Assembly (NCBI GenBank): GCA_052115395.1
Contig: JBFRGO010000004.1
DNA: 64,000 nucleotides
DNA from: Noviluteimonas sp052115395
GTDB taxonomy: Bacteria > Pseudomonadota > Gammaproteobacteria > Xanthomonadales > Xanthomonadaceae
Reading direction: 5' to 3' (one strand)
Shown here: positions 54,204 through 63,125 of the stretch, piece after piece
Layout: each line of letters begins with the position of its first letter
Numbering within the stretch: the stretch's first letter is position 1
Position numbers and translations under genes: made by a program
Notes under the pieces: generated by a model
The model's input: only the letters and a program-made list of their open reading frames with translations
Told to the model about the DNA's origin: nothing
The model's database searches: none

Positions 54204-55568
54204 TTGAAAATCCACATCCTCGGCATCGCCGGTACGTTCATGGGCGGCGTGGCCGCGCTCGCGCGCGAGCTCGGGCACGAAGTCGAAGGCAGCGACCAGG
54301 CGGTGTATCCGCCGATGTCCACGCAGCTCGAACAACTCGGCATCGCGCTGCGCCAGGGCTATGCGCCCGAACACATCTCCGGCGATTGCGACGAAATCAT
54401 CGTCGGCAACGCACTCTCGCGCGGGAATCCCGCGGTCGAGCAGGTGCTCGACGAAGGCCGCCGCTACATCTCCGGTGCGCAGTGGTTGAGCGAACGCGTG
54501 CTGCCCGGCCGCGAAACGCTCGCGGTGGCCGGCACGCACGGCAAGACGACCACGACGACGATCCTCACCTGGCTGCTCGAAAACGCGGGCCGTGCGCCGG
54601 GCTTCCTGATCGGCGGGGTGGCGGAGGATTTCGGCGTGTCCGCGCGCGTGGGCACGGGCCGCGAGTTCGTGGTCGAAGCCGACGAATACGACACGGCCTT
54701 CTTCGACAAGCGTTCGAAGTTCGTGCACTACAAGCCGACGGTCGCGATCCTCAACAATCTCGAATTCGACCACGCGGACATCTTTCCCGATGTCGCGGCC
54801 ATCCAGCGCCAGTTCCACCATCTGGTGCGCACGGTGCCGCGGCGCGGTCGTTTGATCGTCAACGGCGAAGACAAGCACCTCACCGAAGTGCTGGAAATGG
54901 GCTGCTGGACGCCGGTGGAAACCTTCGGCCTGGACGGCGATGCATTCGACTGGAGCGCGAAGCTGCGGGCCGACGACGGCAGCCACTTCACGGTCGTGCA
55001 TCGCGGCCGCGAGATCGGCGACGTGCAATGGCCCTTGCTCGGCCGCCACAACGTGATGAACGCGCTCGCCGCGCTCGCGGCGGTGAACGCGGTCGGCGTG
55101 GATGTGTCGACCGTGCTCGCATCGCTCGCGCGCTTCCGCAGCGTGAAGCGCCGGATGGAAGTGATCGGGCAGGCGCGCGACATCATGGTGTACGACGATT
55201 TCGCGCACCATCCCACCGCGATCGCGACCACGCTCGCGGGCCTGCGCGCACGCGTCGGCGATGCACGCATCGTGGTGGCGATGGAACCGCGCAGCAATTC
55301 GATGCGCCTGGGCGCGCATGCCGATGCACTCGCTCCCTCGCTCGACGGCGCGGATGTCGTCGTCTTCCTGCATCGCCCGGAACTGCAATGGGACGCCGGC
55401 AAGGTGGTCGCCGGCCTGAAGGGCGAAGGCGTCACCGCGCCCGATGTCGACACGCTCATCGCGACCTTGCGCACGCATGTGCGCGCGGGCGACCACGTGG
55501 TGTTCATGTCGAACGGGGGATTCGACGGCGCGCCGCGGCGTTTCCTCGCCGCGCTCGCGGGCAGTTGA
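54204..55568 (+). CDS. mpl: UDP-MurNAc:L-Ala-gamma-D-Glu-meso-DAP ligase
   Basis: 454 aa Mur ligase that recycles murein tripeptide. It starts KIHILGIAGTFMGGVAALARELG; the P-loop is VAGTHGKTTTTTILTWLLE. EADEYDTAFFDKRSKFVHY and NLEFDHADIFPD are Mpl-specific, followed by YDDFAHHPTAI. The start codon is TTG at 54204, supported by GGGAG nine bases upstream and by exact family alignment. Confidence 0.97.
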   Translation: MKIHILGIAGTFMGGVAALARELGHEVEGSDQAVYPPMSTQLEQLGIALRQGYAPEHISGDCDEIIVGNALSRGNPAVEQVLDEGRRYISGAQWLSERVLPGRETLAVAGTHGKTTTTTILTWLLENAGRAPGFLIGGVAEDFGVSARVGTGREFVVEADEYDTAFFDKRSKFVHYKPTVAILNNLEFDHADIFPDVAAIQRQFHHLVRTVPRRGRLIVNGEDKHLTEVLEMGCWTPVETFGLDGDAFDWSAKLRADDGSHFTVVHRGREIGDVQWPLLGRHNVMNALAALAAVNAVGVDVSTVLASLARFRSVKRRMEVIGQARDIMVYDDFAHHPTAIATTLAGLRARVGDARIVVAMEPRSNSMRLGAHADALAPSLDGADVVVFLHRPELQWDAGKVVAGLKGEGVTAPDVDTLIATLRTHVRAGDHVVFMSNGGFDGAPRRFLAALAGS

Positions 55569-55578
55569 GACGCGCGTC

Positions 55579-56157
55579 GTGCGCAATTCGCCGACGCTCG
55601 GATTGTTCCCGCTGCATAGCGTCCTGTTGCCGGGCGCGTCGCTCTCGCTGCGCGTCTTCGAACGTCGTTACCTCGACCTGGTGCGCGAATGCACGCGCGA
55701 GTCGCGCGGCTTCGGCGTCTGCCTGATCCTGATCGGCGATGAAGTCGGCGCACCGGCGACGCCCGCGAAGTTCGGCACGCAGGCGCGCATCGAAGATTTC
55801 AGCACGGGCGACGACGGACTGCTGCATTTGCGCATCCGCGGCGGGCGGCGGTTCCGCGTCGGCACCACGCACGTGCGCGACAACGGGTTGTTGCTCGCCG
55901 ACGTGGAGTGGTGCGAGTTCGATCCCGACGACGAGCTGCACCCCGAGCACGCGACGATGGGCCTGATCCTCGAACGCATCCTCGAACAGGTCGGCGGCGA
56001 ATATGCCAACCCACCGCCGGCGCGCATGGATGAAGCCTCGTGGGTCGGCTGGCGCCTGGCCGAATTGCTGCCGTTGCAGGAATCGCAGCGCCAGGCGCTG
56101 CTGCAGATGGACGACCCGCACGCGCGCCTGGACTGGATGTTGCGCTGGATCAGTTGA
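55579..56157 (+). CDS. LON substrate-binding domain protein
   Basis: 192 aa containing only the N-terminal domain of Lon protease: LGLFPLHSVLLPGASLSLRVFERRYLDLV, then FGVCLI and a C-terminal helical bundle ending RLDWMLRWIS. No ATPase or protease part. Likely a stand-alone substrate-binding protein. The GTG at 55579 is the likely start, 10 bp after the mpl stop. Confidence 0.9.
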   Translation: MRNSPTLGLFPLHSVLLPGASLSLRVFERRYLDLVRECTRESRGFGVCLILIGDEVGAPATPAKFGTQARIEDFSTGDDGLLHLRIRGGRRFRVGTTHVRDNGLLLADVEWCEFDPDDELHPEHATMGLILERILEQVGGEYANPPPARMDEASWVGWRLAELLPLQESQRQALLQMDDPHARLDWMLRWIS

Positions 56158-56165
56158 TCAGCTGA

Positions 56166-58139
56166 TCAGCGTTCGCGCACGCGCAACACGGGAAGCTCGC
56201 TTCCCGGGTGAAGCGAGGCTTGTTGCGGAAAGCCCGCAAGATCCTGCACCAGCGCCGCATGCGACTGGCCGCCATCGGCGACCGGGCGCCACAGGCCGAA
56301 GAACTTGAGCGGCCGCGAGTAATGCAACTGCTGCGTCGCGCCGATCCACAACGGCGTCGCGCCCTGCAATTGTTCCGGCGCCAGCCACAGGCGCAGCACG
56401 AGCGCATCGTTCGGCCCGAGCGCGCGACGCATCAGCAAGGTTTCGGGGCGTCCGTCGAGCGTGGCGGGCAACACGGGTTGATGCGCGGGCGATTTGTCGT
56501 CGTCGAGCAGGCCCAGCGTCGCGATCCAGCCCGCCTGCGGCTGCACGCGCCAGCCGCGCGCTTCCAGGCGCCGCTGCAGCGCACCCGCCGATCCTGCGTA
56601 TTGGAGATCCAGCGCCCAACGGCGCAGCGGATCGGTTTCGGTGCGCTGCGCGGGCAACTGCGACCAGGCCGACGTCCACCACGTTTCGAGCGCGAGCGTG
56701 CGCGGTGGCGGCGCGGGCGCGTGTTCGGCGAGCGTCGCCTCGATGCTGCGTGGCGCGTGCCACAGCGCCGCGATCGCGAACACGCCGTAGAAGCCGAGCG
56801 CGAGCGGCCGCATCCAGAACGACCGTGCGACGTGCCGCCGATAGGCGATGCCCAACACCAGCACCCAGACGATGCCGAACAACATCCCGCCGATGACGTC
56901 GCTCAGCCAATGCGCGCCCAGGTACAACTCGGCGAAGCCGAGCAGCGTGGTGATCGCACCGCCGATCATGTACGGCCATTGACGATCGCGGCCCGGCAAT
57001 TCGCGCGCGATCAACACGGCGAGGAAACCGAAGGTGATCGTCGCCATCGTGACTTCGACCGAGGGCACGCCGAACGCAGCGCCCTGCGCATCGGCCGGCA
57101 ACAGCCACGCCAGGCCCGCGGTGAGCGCGAAGCCGAAGGCGAGCGCCGCCACCCAGTGCGCCGCCGCGATCCAGCGCCTGCGGAACAGCAACCAGAGCAA
57201 TGCGGCGATGGCGGCGGGGCCGAGCACGATCGCATCGCCGAGCGTGTCGAGCGCGGCCATCATGCGATCGGCCAGCGGATTGCGCAGTGCGGCCATCGCC
57301 TCGCGCACGCTGTGGTCGAGCAGCAGCGGCCCGCCGCGCGCCCACAACAGCGTGAGCAACGCGCCCCACGCCCAGGCGATCGCGAACAACCAAACGGCGA
57401 GGATCAGCAGCGACGCCGACTCGGGGCGATTGGGATTGATCAACGCGCCTGCATAACGGCCCAGGTGCGGATGCGCGCTCGTCCACTTCAAGGCGCGAGC
57501 GAGCAGGCGATCGGCATGGCGCGAGAACCAGCGCCACGTGTACAACACGACGGCCCAGACCAGCAGCAATGCGGCGATGAGCGCCAGGACCACGAGCGCG
57601 AGCCGGTCGGCGACCGCGGCCACGGCTTCGTAGGACTTGCCGAAGATCCAGCCCGGTGCGAGATACGCGAGCGCCCACAGGACCGCCGCGAGCACGCTCA
57701 TCGGCACATAGCGGCGCAAGGGCATGTGCAGCATGCCCGCAATCGCCGGAACGAAAGGCCGCACCGCGCCAACGAAGCGCGCGATCACGATGCCCTTGCT
57801 GCCGTGGCGGCGGAACACGCGTTCGCCGCGGTCGAGCAATTGCGGATAGCGCCGGAACAACCACAGCCCGCGCATCTGCGCGCCGTAGCGATGGCCGATC
57901 CAGAAACTCAGCGCATCGCCGGCGAATGCGCCGGCCGACGCGCACGCGACCGCATAGGTGCCGTCGATATGCCCGAGCCCGACCATCGTGCCCACCGCGA
58001 ACAGCAAGGGCGAAGCCGGCACCACGATACCGATGACCGCCAGCGCGTCGCAGAAGGCGATCGCGAAAATCAACAGACCTGCCGCGCGCGGGTGCGCGGT
58101 GATCCAGGCGATGGTGGCGTCGAGCCAGTGGGTGGGCAT
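56166..58139 (-). CDS. DedA - PAP2 phosphatase - LssY-like fusion protein
   Basis: 657 aa in three parts. Residues 1-200: DedA/VTT domain (FAGDALSFWIGHRYG; VIARFVGAVRPFVPAIAGMLHM). Residues about 215-440: PAP2 lipid phosphatase with membrane helices and the C3 motif LYLGAHWLSDVIGGMLFG; FGVPSVEVTMAT supplies the second motif, with Val-Glu in place of the usual Gly-His. Residues about 470-657: soluble LssY-C-like domain (QYAGSAGALQRRLEARGW). It may recycle undecaprenyl or phosphatidyl phosphates. Only 21 bp separate its start from that of the SDR gene. Confidence 0.88.
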   Translation of the reverse strand: MPTHWLDATIAWITAHPRAAGLLIFAIAFCDALAVIGIVVPASPLLFAVGTMVGLGHIDGTYAVACASAGAFAGDALSFWIGHRYGAQMRGLWLFRRYPQLLDRGERVFRRHGSKGIVIARFVGAVRPFVPAIAGMLHMPLRRYVPMSVLAAVLWALAYLAPGWIFGKSYEAVAAVADRLALVVLALIAALLLVWAVVLYTWRWFSRHADRLLARALKWTSAHPHLGRYAGALINPNRPESASLLILAVWLFAIAWAWGALLTLLWARGGPLLLDHSVREAMAALRNPLADRMMAALDTLGDAIVLGPAAIAALLWLLFRRRWIAAAHWVAALAFGFALTAGLAWLLPADAQGAAFGVPSVEVTMATITFGFLAVLIARELPGRDRQWPYMIGGAITTLLGFAELYLGAHWLSDVIGGMLFGIVWVLVLGIAYRRHVARSFWMRPLALGFYGVFAIAALWHAPRSIEATLAEHAPAPPPRTLALETWWTSAWSQLPAQRTETDPLRRWALDLQYAGSAGALQRRLEARGWRVQPQAGWIATLGLLDDDKSPAHQPVLPATLDGRPETLLMRRALGPNDALVLRLWLAPEQLQGATPLWIGATQQLHYSRPLKFFGLWRPVADGGQSHAALVQDLAGFPQQASLHPGSELPVLRVRER

Positions 58140-58160
58140 GGGCCGATTATAGGGAGCAGA

Positions 58161-59006
58161 ATGACGGTTCCAGAACGCAACGGCGACGACATGGCCACGC
58201 TCGCAGGAAAGACGCTCTTCATCACCGGCGCTTCGCGCGGAATCGGGCTTGCCATCGCGCGCCGCGCGGCGGCCGACGGGGCGAATGTCGCGATCGCCGC
58301 GAAGTCCACCGTCCCGAATCCGAAGCTGCCGGGCACCATCCACACCGCCGCGGCGGAAATCGACGCACTCGGCGGCAAGGGCCTGGCCCTGCGTTGCGAC
58401 ATTCGCGAAGAAGACCAGGTGCACGCGGCCGTGGCCGCGACGGTCGAGGCCTTCGGCGGCATCGACATCCTCGTGAACAACGCGAGCGCGATCTGGTTGC
58501 GCGGCACGCTCGGCACGCCGATGAAGCGCTTCGACCTGATGCAGCAGGTCAACGCGCGCGGCACCTTCCTGTGCGCGCAGGCCTGCCTGCCGCACCTTGC
58601 GAAGTCCGACAACCCGCACATCCTCACCCTCGCGCCACCGCCGAGCCTGGACCCGAAATGGTGGGGCCCGCACACCGGCTACACGCTGGCCAAGATGGGC
58701 ATGAGCTTCGTGACGATCGGGCTGGCCGCCGAGTTCGGCCCGCAAGGCGTCGCCGTCAACGCGCTGTGGCCGCGGACGATCATCGGCACCGACGCGCTCA
58801 ACATGATTCCCGGCATCGACGTGGCGCGTTGCCGCACGCCGGAGATCGTCGCCGACGCCGCGCATGCCGTGCTCGTGCGCGATGCGCGCGGATTCCACGG
58901 CCGCTTCCTGCTCGACGAAGACGTGCTGCGCGAAGCCGGCGTCACCGATTTCTCGCGTTACGCCGTCGATCCTTCGCAAACCCCGTTGCCGGATTTGTTC
59001 CTGTGA
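58161..59006 (+). CDS. short-chain dehydrogenase/reductase
   Basis: 281 aa NAD(P)-dependent SDR. The Rossmann motif TLFITGASRGIGLAIARRA and NNAS in DILVNNASAIW are clear; the catalytic Tyr-x3-Lys is in GYTLAKMGMSF. The C-terminus (FHGRFLLDEDVLREAGVTDFSRY) matches the group resembling human HSDL2. The ATG at 58161 has AGGGAG five bases upstream; a second ATG at 58191 (MATLAGK) is closer to the domain. It overlaps the glyoxalase gene by 4 bp. Confidence 0.92.
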   Translation: MTVPERNGDDMATLAGKTLFITGASRGIGLAIARRAAADGANVAIAAKSTVPNPKLPGTIHTAAAEIDALGGKGLALRCDIREEDQVHAAVAATVEAFGGIDILVNNASAIWLRGTLGTPMKRFDLMQQVNARGTFLCAQACLPHLAKSDNPHILTLAPPPSLDPKWWGPHTGYTLAKMGMSFVTIGLAAEFGPQGVAVNALWPRTIIGTDALNMIPGIDVARCRTPEIVADAAHAVLVRDARGFHGRFLLDEDVLREAGVTDFSRYAVDPSQTPLPDLFL

Positions 59007-59422
59007 AATACCTCCACACGATGATCCGCGTCCACGACCTCGACGCGACGCTGCGCTTCTTCATCGAAGGCCTCGGCCTGCGCGAAACGCGCCGCATGGA
59101 AAACGAAGCGGGCAAATACACGCTCGTCTTCCTGGCCGCCGATGAAACCCCGAATGCCGAGATCGAGCTCACCTACAACTGGGGCTCGGACGAGGATTAC
59201 GGCAGTGCACGCAATTTCGGGCACCTCGCTTTCCGCGTGCCCGACATCTACGCGACCTGCGAACGCCTGCAGGCGATGGGCTACACCATCCATCGTCCGC
59301 CGCGCGATGGACACATGGCGTTCGTGAAATCGCCGGACCGGATTTCGATCGAGCTGCTGCAGGACGGGCATCTGCCGCCGGCCGAACCGCGGGCGTCGAT
59401 GCCCAACACCGGTTCGTGGTAA
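59003..59422 (+). CDS. gloA: lactoylglutathione lyase (glyoxalase I)
   Basis: 139 aa. Converts the methylglyoxal-glutathione hemithioacetal to S-lactoylglutathione. It has LHTMIRVHDLDATLRFFIEGLGL, ETRRMENEAGKYTLVFLAA, ELTYNWG, GHLAFRVPDIYATCERL and DRISIELLQDG. Metal ligands His and Glu are in the expected places. GTG start at 59003 overlaps the SDR stop (GTGA). It ends one base from the convergent HAD gene. Confidence 0.93.
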   Translation: MKYLHTMIRVHDLDATLRFFIEGLGLRETRRMENEAGKYTLVFLAADETPNAEIELTYNWGSDEDYGSARNFGHLAFRVPDIYATCERLQAMGYTIHRPPRDGHMAFVKSPDRISIELLQDGHLPPAEPRASMPNTGSW

Positions 59423-59423
59423 G

Positions 59424-60035
59424 TCAGTCCAGACCGTAATCGCGCAGGATGCCGGCGATTTCGCCGGGTGCGTGGACTTGCTCGGATTGCAGGCCCGCGC
59501 TGCGTGCGCCCTGGACGTTCGCGAAGTTGTCGTCGAGGAACAAGGTCGCATTCGGTGCATGGCCGAGTGTTTCGACCACGCGCAGGAAGGCGATCGGCGC
59601 GGGTTTCGCGACGCCCAGGACGTTGCTGCAGAAGATGCGTGCGCGCGGGATGACGTCGGTCAAATGACTCGGCAGCGAATCGAGTACGAGCGGGCCGTTG
59701 TTCGTGAGAACGGCGACCTCCGCGCGGCCGGCGAGCGCGGCGATGCGCGCGCAGGTCGCGCGTTCGCATTGCATCGACGCGCTGCGCGCCGCGATCCATT
59801 GGGGCAACGCGACCGTGCAATCCAAGGCGTCGGACAACGCGGCCAGGTACGTGGCGTCGTCGATCAAACCCGCGTCGTATTGCGGTTCGATGCCCGTGTC
59901 GAACAACGCGGAGAACACCACGTCCGGCGCGCGGCCGATCGCGGCGCCGAGGGTTTCGACGCGGATCTTGTGCGAGTAGGACACGAGCACGCCGTCGAGG
60001 TCGAACAGCACCAGCGACGGCGGGGTTGCGATCAC
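59424..60035 (-). CDS. HAD superfamily hydrolase
   Basis: 203 aa, subfamily IA. Motif I LVLFDLDGVLV (nucleophile Asp), motif II VLTNNGP, motif III Lys in GVAKPAPIAFL and motif IV FLDDNFANVQGARSAG. Resembles YihX-type phosphatases. The GTG at 60035 overlaps the hemL stop (GTGA). The substrate is unknown; haem and thiamine genes precede it in the same transcript. Confidence 0.9.
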   Translation of the reverse strand: MIATPPSLVLFDLDGVLVSYSHKIRVETLGAAIGRAPDVVFSALFDTGIEPQYDAGLIDDATYLAALSDALDCTVALPQWIAARSASMQCERATCARIAALAGRAEVAVLTNNGPLVLDSLPSHLTDVIPRARIFCSNVLGVAKPAPIAFLRVVETLGHAPNATLFLDDNFANVQGARSAGLQSEQVHAPGEIAGILRDYGLD

Positions 60036-61315
60036 AAGGTCTTGAAGGCCGCGCGCGCGGCGTCGATCGTCGCGGCGATGATGGCGTCGTCGTGCGCGCT
60101 GGACAGGAAGCCGGCTTCGAATGCAGAGGGTGCCAGGTAGACGCCGCGTTCGAGCATCGCGTGGAAGAAACGGTTGAACGCGGCGGTGTCGCATGCGACG
60201 GCCTGCGCGTAGGTGTCGACCTTTTCCGCGCTGAAGAACAGGCCGAACATCGCGCCGACGCGTTGCGTGGTGAAGGGCACGCCGGCGTCGCGCGCCGCGT
60301 CTTCCAAGCCGTCGCACAGGGCGTTGGTCTTGCCTTCCAGCGCGGCGTGGAAACCCGGTGCCTGGATCAGTTCCAGCATCTTCAGGCCCGCGGCCATTGC
60401 GACCGGATTGCCGCTCAGCGTGCCCGCCTGGTAGATCGGACCCGCGGGTGCGATTTGCTGCATCAGTTCAGCGCGGCCACCGTAGGCGCCGACGGGCATG
60501 CCGCCGCCGATGATCTTGCCGAAGGTGCTCAGGTCGGGCGTCACGCCGTAACGCTGCTGCGCGCCGCCGAGCGCGACGCGGAAACCGGTCATCACTTCGT
60601 CGAAGATCAGCAGCGCGCCATGGCGCGAGCACAGGGTGCGCAGATGTTGCAGATAGCCTTCGCGCGGCGGAAGGCAATTGGCGTTGCCGACGACCGGTTC
60701 GATGATCAGGCCGGCGATGTCGTCGCCGGTTTCGTCGAACAGTGCGGTCGCGGCGTCGAAATCGTTGTACGGCAGCGTCAGCGTGAGATCGGCGAGCGCC
60801 TTGGGCACGCCCGGCGAGGTCGGCACGCCGAAGGTGAGTGCGCCGCTGCCGGCTTTCACGAGGAAACTGTCGCCGTGGCCGTGGTAGCAGCCTTCGAATT
60901 TCACGATGCGCGCGCGGCCCGTGGCGCCGCGTGCGAGGCGGATCGCGGACAGCGTCGCTTCGGTGCCCGAATTCACCATGCGCACCATTTCGCAGCTCGG
61001 CACCAGGCGCGCGATGGTTTCCGCCATCGTGACTTCGAGCGGATTGGGCGTGCCGAAGCTCAGGCCGTTCCGCGCGGTTTCGATCACCGCCGCGAGGACG
61101 TCAGGGTGATTGTGGCCGACGATCATCGGGCCCCAGGAGCCGACGTAATCGATGTAACGATTGCCGTCGACGTCTTCCAGATACGCGCCATTGGCGCGTT
61201 GCACGAAGAACGGTTCGCCGCCGACGGACTTGAACGCGCGCACGGGGGAATTCACGCCGCCGGGCATCCGTTGCTGCGCGCGGGCGAAAAGGTCTTGCGA
61301 TCGACGGGTGTCCAT
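60032..61315 (-). CDS. hemL: glutamate-1-semialdehyde 2,1-aminomutase
   Basis: 427 aa PLP enzyme of the C5 haem pathway. It begins RSQDLFARAQQRMPGGVNSPVRAF; EEA-like substrate motifs VNSGTEATLSAIRLARG and the PLP lysine in LSTFGKIIGGGMPVGAYGG are present. It ends SSAHDDAIIAATI. The ATG at 61315 shares one base with the thiE stop, so thiE-hemL-HAD form an operon. Confidence 0.97.
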   Translation of the reverse strand: MDTRRSQDLFARAQQRMPGGVNSPVRAFKSVGGEPFFVQRANGAYLEDVDGNRYIDYVGSWGPMIVGHNHPDVLAAVIETARNGLSFGTPNPLEVTMAETIARLVPSCEMVRMVNSGTEATLSAIRLARGATGRARIVKFEGCYHGHGDSFLVKAGSGALTFGVPTSPGVPKALADLTLTLPYNDFDAATALFDETGDDIAGLIIEPVVGNANCLPPREGYLQHLRTLCSRHGALLIFDEVMTGFRVALGGAQQRYGVTPDLSTFGKIIGGGMPVGAYGGRAELMQQIAPAGPIYQAGTLSGNPVAMAAGLKMLELIQAPGFHAALEGKTNALCDGLEDAARDAGVPFTTQRVGAMFGLFFSAEKVDTYAQAVACDTAAFNRFFHAMLERGVYLAPSAFEAGFLSSAHDDAIIAATIDAARAAFKTL

Positions 61316-61932
61316 CAGGGCCTCGAAGCGGTGAAGAGCGACCGGAATTCGCGCGCGGCGGCGAGTGGATCGGGCGCATCGAATACGCCGCCGACCACCG
61401 CCAGCAGGTCCGCGCCCGCGGCCAACAGGGGAGGCGCATTGTCGGGCGTGATGCCGCCGATCGCCACCATCGGCAGGCCGAGCGCACCGGCGGAGGCGAG
61501 GAGCGCGGGTGTCGCGCGACGTGCGTTGGGCTTGGTCGATGACGGGAAAAAGGCGCCGAAGGCGATGTAGTCGGCATCGGCGTCGACGGCCGCGCGTGCG
61601 CGTTGCAGGTCGTCGTAGCAGGAGACGCCGATGATTGCGTTGTGCCCGACGATCGCGCGTGCCGCAGCGACAGTGCCGTCGTGCTCGCCCAAATGCACGC
61701 CGCTGGCCTTCACGTCGGCGGCCAGGCGTGCATCGTCGTTCACGATGAACGGGACGCCGGCGGCGCGGCACAAGGGCGCAAGCGCGGCGGCCTGCGCGGC
61801 GCGCAATGCCGGACCGGCCGTCTTGTTGCGATATTGGAGGAGCTCGGCGAATGCCAGCAGCGGCTTCACGCGCGCCACGAGGCGTTCGGTGTCCGCCTCG
61901 TCGGGCGTGATCAGATACAGGCCGGCTTGCAT
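61315..61932 (-). CDS. thiE: thiamine-phosphate synthase
   Basis: 205 aa TIM-barrel enzyme joining HMP-PP and HET-P. MQAGLYLITPDEADTERL, LLQYRNKTAG, VPFIVNDDARLA, GVHLGEHDG, IIGVSCYDDLQRA and YIAFGAFFPSSTKPNA are all characteristic. The ATG at 61932 is taken from homology. It is divergent from the rubredoxin gene (84 bp between starts). thiC lies at 43963. Confidence 0.96.
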   Translation of the reverse strand: MQAGLYLITPDEADTERLVARVKPLLAFAELLQYRNKTAGPALRAAQAAALAPLCRAAGVPFIVNDDARLAADVKASGVHLGEHDGTVAAARAIVGHNAIIGVSCYDDLQRARAAVDADADYIAFGAFFPSSTKPNARRATPALLASAGALGLPMVAIGGITPDNAPPLLAAGADLLAVVGGVFDAPDPLAAAREFRSLFTASRP

Positions 61933-62016
61933 GCGGTTTCCCTGGCGTGCGCTTCCGAAGCCGGCCCGTCGGTGGGACAATGGCGGCTTCGACAGAACAG
62001 CATTCTACGGACTCCG

Positions 62017-62205
62017 ATGACCGACGCCGTCGCCACCGCCTACCGCACCTGGATGTGCGTCGTCTGCGGCTTCATCTACGACGAAGCGAAGGGGCTGCCC
62101 GAAGAAGGCATCGCGCCGGGCACGCGTTGGGAAGACGTGCCCGATACGTGGACGTGCCCGGATTGCGGCGTCACGAAGGACGACTTCGAGATGATGGTTG
62201 TTTGA
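62017..62205 (+). CDS. rubredoxin
   Basis: 62 aa one-iron electron carrier. Two Cys pairs, MCVVCGFIYDEAKG and TWTCPDCGVTKDDFEMM, bind the iron. DEAKGLPEEGIAPGTRWEDVPDTW is the usual linker. Partner reductase or oxidase is not in the window. The ATG at 62017 gives an eight-residue lead before the domain. Confidence 0.96.
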   Translation: MTDAVATAYRTWMCVVCGFIYDEAKGLPEEGIAPGTRWEDVPDTWTCPDCGVTKDDFEMMVV

Positions 62206-62233
62206 GGGCAGGGTCGCCTGACGCGCACGCGCG

Positions 62234-63079
62234 TCAGTTCATCCGCATCGGGCCGCTGCTGAGTTCGACCAGCCGCTCGCGCAAGGGGCCCGCATCCTGG
62301 GCTTCCGGATTCAGTTGCAGGTAGCGCGCCAAATCCGTGCGAGCGCCTTGCCGGTAGCCCATCTTCATGTACGCCAGGCCGCGGTCGCGCAGCGCGTCGC
62401 CGTTGTCGGCCGACAGGCGCAGGATGCGATCGGCGCTGCGGGCGGCGCGTTCCCAATCGTCGCGTTCGGCGTACACGCCGTGCAGGTTGCGCAGCACGCG
62501 CATCAGGATCGCGCGGTGCGTGGCGGGGTTGAGGATCTGGAACAACGCGCGATCATCCGGCGCTTCGCCGTTGAGGTGCGGGCGTGCGCGCTGGCGGAGT
62601 TCGTCTTCGTCGAGCGGGCGGCCGCGATTGAACGGATCCATCACCAGCACGCCGTCGTCGACCGGCAAGCGCACGAGGAAATGGCCGGGAAAGGACACGC
62701 CATCGAGCGGGATGCCGAGGCGGCGCGCGACTTCGATCTGCACCAGCGCGAGCGAAATCGGATTGCCCAGGCGGCGTTCGAAGACTTCGTTGAGATAGCT
62801 GTTGCGCGGGTCGTAGTAGTGCTCGCTGTCGCCTGCGTAGCCCACTTCCTCGAACAGGTGGCGGTTGATCGCCGCCATCTTCTGCGGCCAGGGTTCCACC
62901 GATTCCACCTGCGTGCGCAGGTGGTCGACGTGGGCTTGCACTTGCGCGTCGCAATGGTCCGCATCCAGGTGCGGATATTCGTCGCGGGCGATCAGCAGCG
63001 CGGTGCCCAGCAGCGGGAGCGTGCGATCGTCGGCACCGGCGAGTTCGTTCCAGTCGGGCAGCGGAAAGCGGTCGTGCAT
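62234..63079 (-). CDS. SirB1 family protein (transglutaminase-like and TPR)
   Basis: 281 aa. The N-terminal half has the transglutaminase-like core AAINRHLFEEVGYAGDSEHYYDPRNSYLNEVFERRLGNPISLALVQIEVARRLG, GVSFPGHFLVRL and DPFNRGRPLDEDEL. The C-terminal part contains two TPR-like helices (RAARSADRILRLSADNGDALRDRGLAYMKMG). The start is ATG 63079; TTG 63094 is possible but less likely. Family function is poorly defined. Confidence 0.92.
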   Translation of the reverse strand: MHDRFPLPDWNELAGADDRTLPLLGTALLIARDEYPHLDADHCDAQVQAHVDHLRTQVESVEPWPQKMAAINRHLFEEVGYAGDSEHYYDPRNSYLNEVFERRLGNPISLALVQIEVARRLGIPLDGVSFPGHFLVRLPVDDGVLVMDPFNRGRPLDEDELRQRARPHLNGEAPDDRALFQILNPATHRAILMRVLRNLHGVYAERDDWERAARSADRILRLSADNGDALRDRGLAYMKMGYRQGARTDLARYLQLNPEAQDAGPLRERLVELSSGPMRMN

Positions 63080-63125
63080 GCGGCAAGCCTGCAACCACGT
63101 TGCTTTCGTTGCAAGTCCGCGCCGG

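Noticed and set aside
56208..58160. Very long plus-strand open frame opposite the DedA-PAP2 gene
   Set aside because: Only the part after 58161 has SDR homology; the rest is low-complexity antisense of a clearly membrane-type protein.
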